NCBI GenBank assembly: GCA_036272735.1
Contig: DATAYF010000145.1
Location: 1-21,327 of the forward strand
Reading direction: 5' to 3'
Length of the DNA stretch: 21,327 nt
Origin: DATAYF01 sp036272735
GTDB lineage: Bacteria; Chloroflexota; Ktedonobacteria; Ktedonobacterales; Ktedonobacteraceae
The first letter of the stretch is position 1. Every line of letters begins with the position of its first letter. This document shows, one piece after another, positions 21,061 to 21,327 of the stretch. The position numbers were made by a program, and so were the translations under genes. The notes below the pieces were generated by a model that did not search any database, was not told the origin of the DNA, and saw only the letters and a list, made by a program, of their open reading frames with translations.

Positions 21061-21327
21061 CAGTGAAGTACCCCATGGCTAAAGCCACGGGCTTCTCGCA
21101 GTCCCATCGATGGAACGTACCCATCGAGGATTACGAAGGCTCCTCCCGAGCCCGTTGTTCGTTGCAACCACAACAGGTGGCTTGTGGGCACTTAAAAGAC
21201 CTGATGTATCGGCTGGCACACGAGACAGTTTGTACGTTACTGCTTTTACCTGGCGGAACGATTTACGCCAGAACGCCCAAACAGTATTCAGTTGTTCGTG
21301 TGCAATAGAACTACGTATCTATTCTTA
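21061..21327 (-). mobile_element. Probable IS200/IS605-type element end (partial)
   Basis: At 21072-21091 there is an imperfect hairpin (CCC-A-TGGCT, AA loop, AGCCA-C-GGG) flanked by GAAGTA and CTTC. Read on the minus strand this gives GAAGCCCGTGGCTTTAG followed by CCATGGGGTACTTCAC, closely resembling the hairpin ends of IS200/IS605 (TnpB-carrying) elements. A 10-bp palindrome CCATCGATGG (21104-21113) follows inside. No TnpA or TnpB sequence is recognisable in the remaining 200 bp, which runs off the window. It abuts the truncated 5' side of the Rpn pseudogene. Confidence 0.5.

Noticed and set aside
21063..21308. 81-codon + strand frame at the window edge
   Set aside because: It starts inside the IS605-like hairpin and has no similarity I recognise to a transposase or TnpB.
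1..21327. CRISPR array, tRNA or rRNA genes
   Set aside because: No regularly spaced repeats, cloverleaf with acceptor and T-loop consensus, or rRNA core sequence was seen on reading; no covariance scan could be run.

Overview
The window looks like a chromosomal segment of a Ktedonobacteria-type Chloroflexota bacterium. This is inferred from the mix of families, mid-range GC, strong Shine-Dalgarno sites, TTGACA/TATAAT-type promoters, and relics of Rpn-type and IS200/IS605-type mobile DNA. No 16S or other definitive marker is present. About 15 intact protein genes, one gene tail and one pseudogene can be supported. No tRNA, rRNA or CRISPR array was seen.

Left part (1-4600): the tail of a + strand gene ends in a 46-bp perfect palindrome. 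Next come an APH(6)/Hur-type antibiotic kinase (-) bracketed by 20-bp direct repeats, a DUF4097-type lipoprotein (+), a Tat-exported aldose 1-epimerase (+), and a VOC/glyoxalase gene (+). The VOC leader holds an extended -10 promoter, an operator-like inverted repeat and a 27-bp hairpin.

Second part (4600-8210): a 126-bp MITE-like element with perfect 30-bp terminal inverted repeats is followed by a consensus promoter. That promoter drives a leader of about 320 nt containing an 11-codon upstream ORF and competing hairpins. Downstream are a SAM methyltransferase, an APH/choline-kinase-like phosphotransferase, and (with its own promoter) an EamA exporter. A 50-bp element with the same TGTAGGGACC ends closes this block.

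Centre (8230-11250, minus strand): an operon of rho, a zinc-ribbon/disordered-linker protein and pyrimidine-nucleoside phosphorylase. The Rho is only 306 residues long. It carries the hexameric motor domain but lacks the N-terminal RNA-binding domain, which is the most unusual protein in the window.

Right-centre (11390-17170): an M20 CPG2-like metallopeptidase and an ABC half-transporter with an acidic insertion in its ATPase domain face an acetamidase/formamidase-family gene and a YCII-like gene. Two back-to-back perfect palindromes lie between the two sets. A small membrane protein with a Pro/Gln/Tyr-rich tail follows, then a bidirectional terminator shared with valS.

Right end (17174-21327): valS (-) is preceded by a complete class I T-box leader with a candidate GUC (Val) specifier, its own terminator and a TTGACA-17-TAGACT promoter. 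Upstream lies an Rpn-family pseudogene with three frameshifts, truncated at its 5' side by an IS200/IS605-type end hairpin.

The recurring theme is DNA palindromes. Four terminator hairpins share the same GGTTTC/GAAACC apex although their lower arms differ completely, and two elements share TGTAGGGACC ends.
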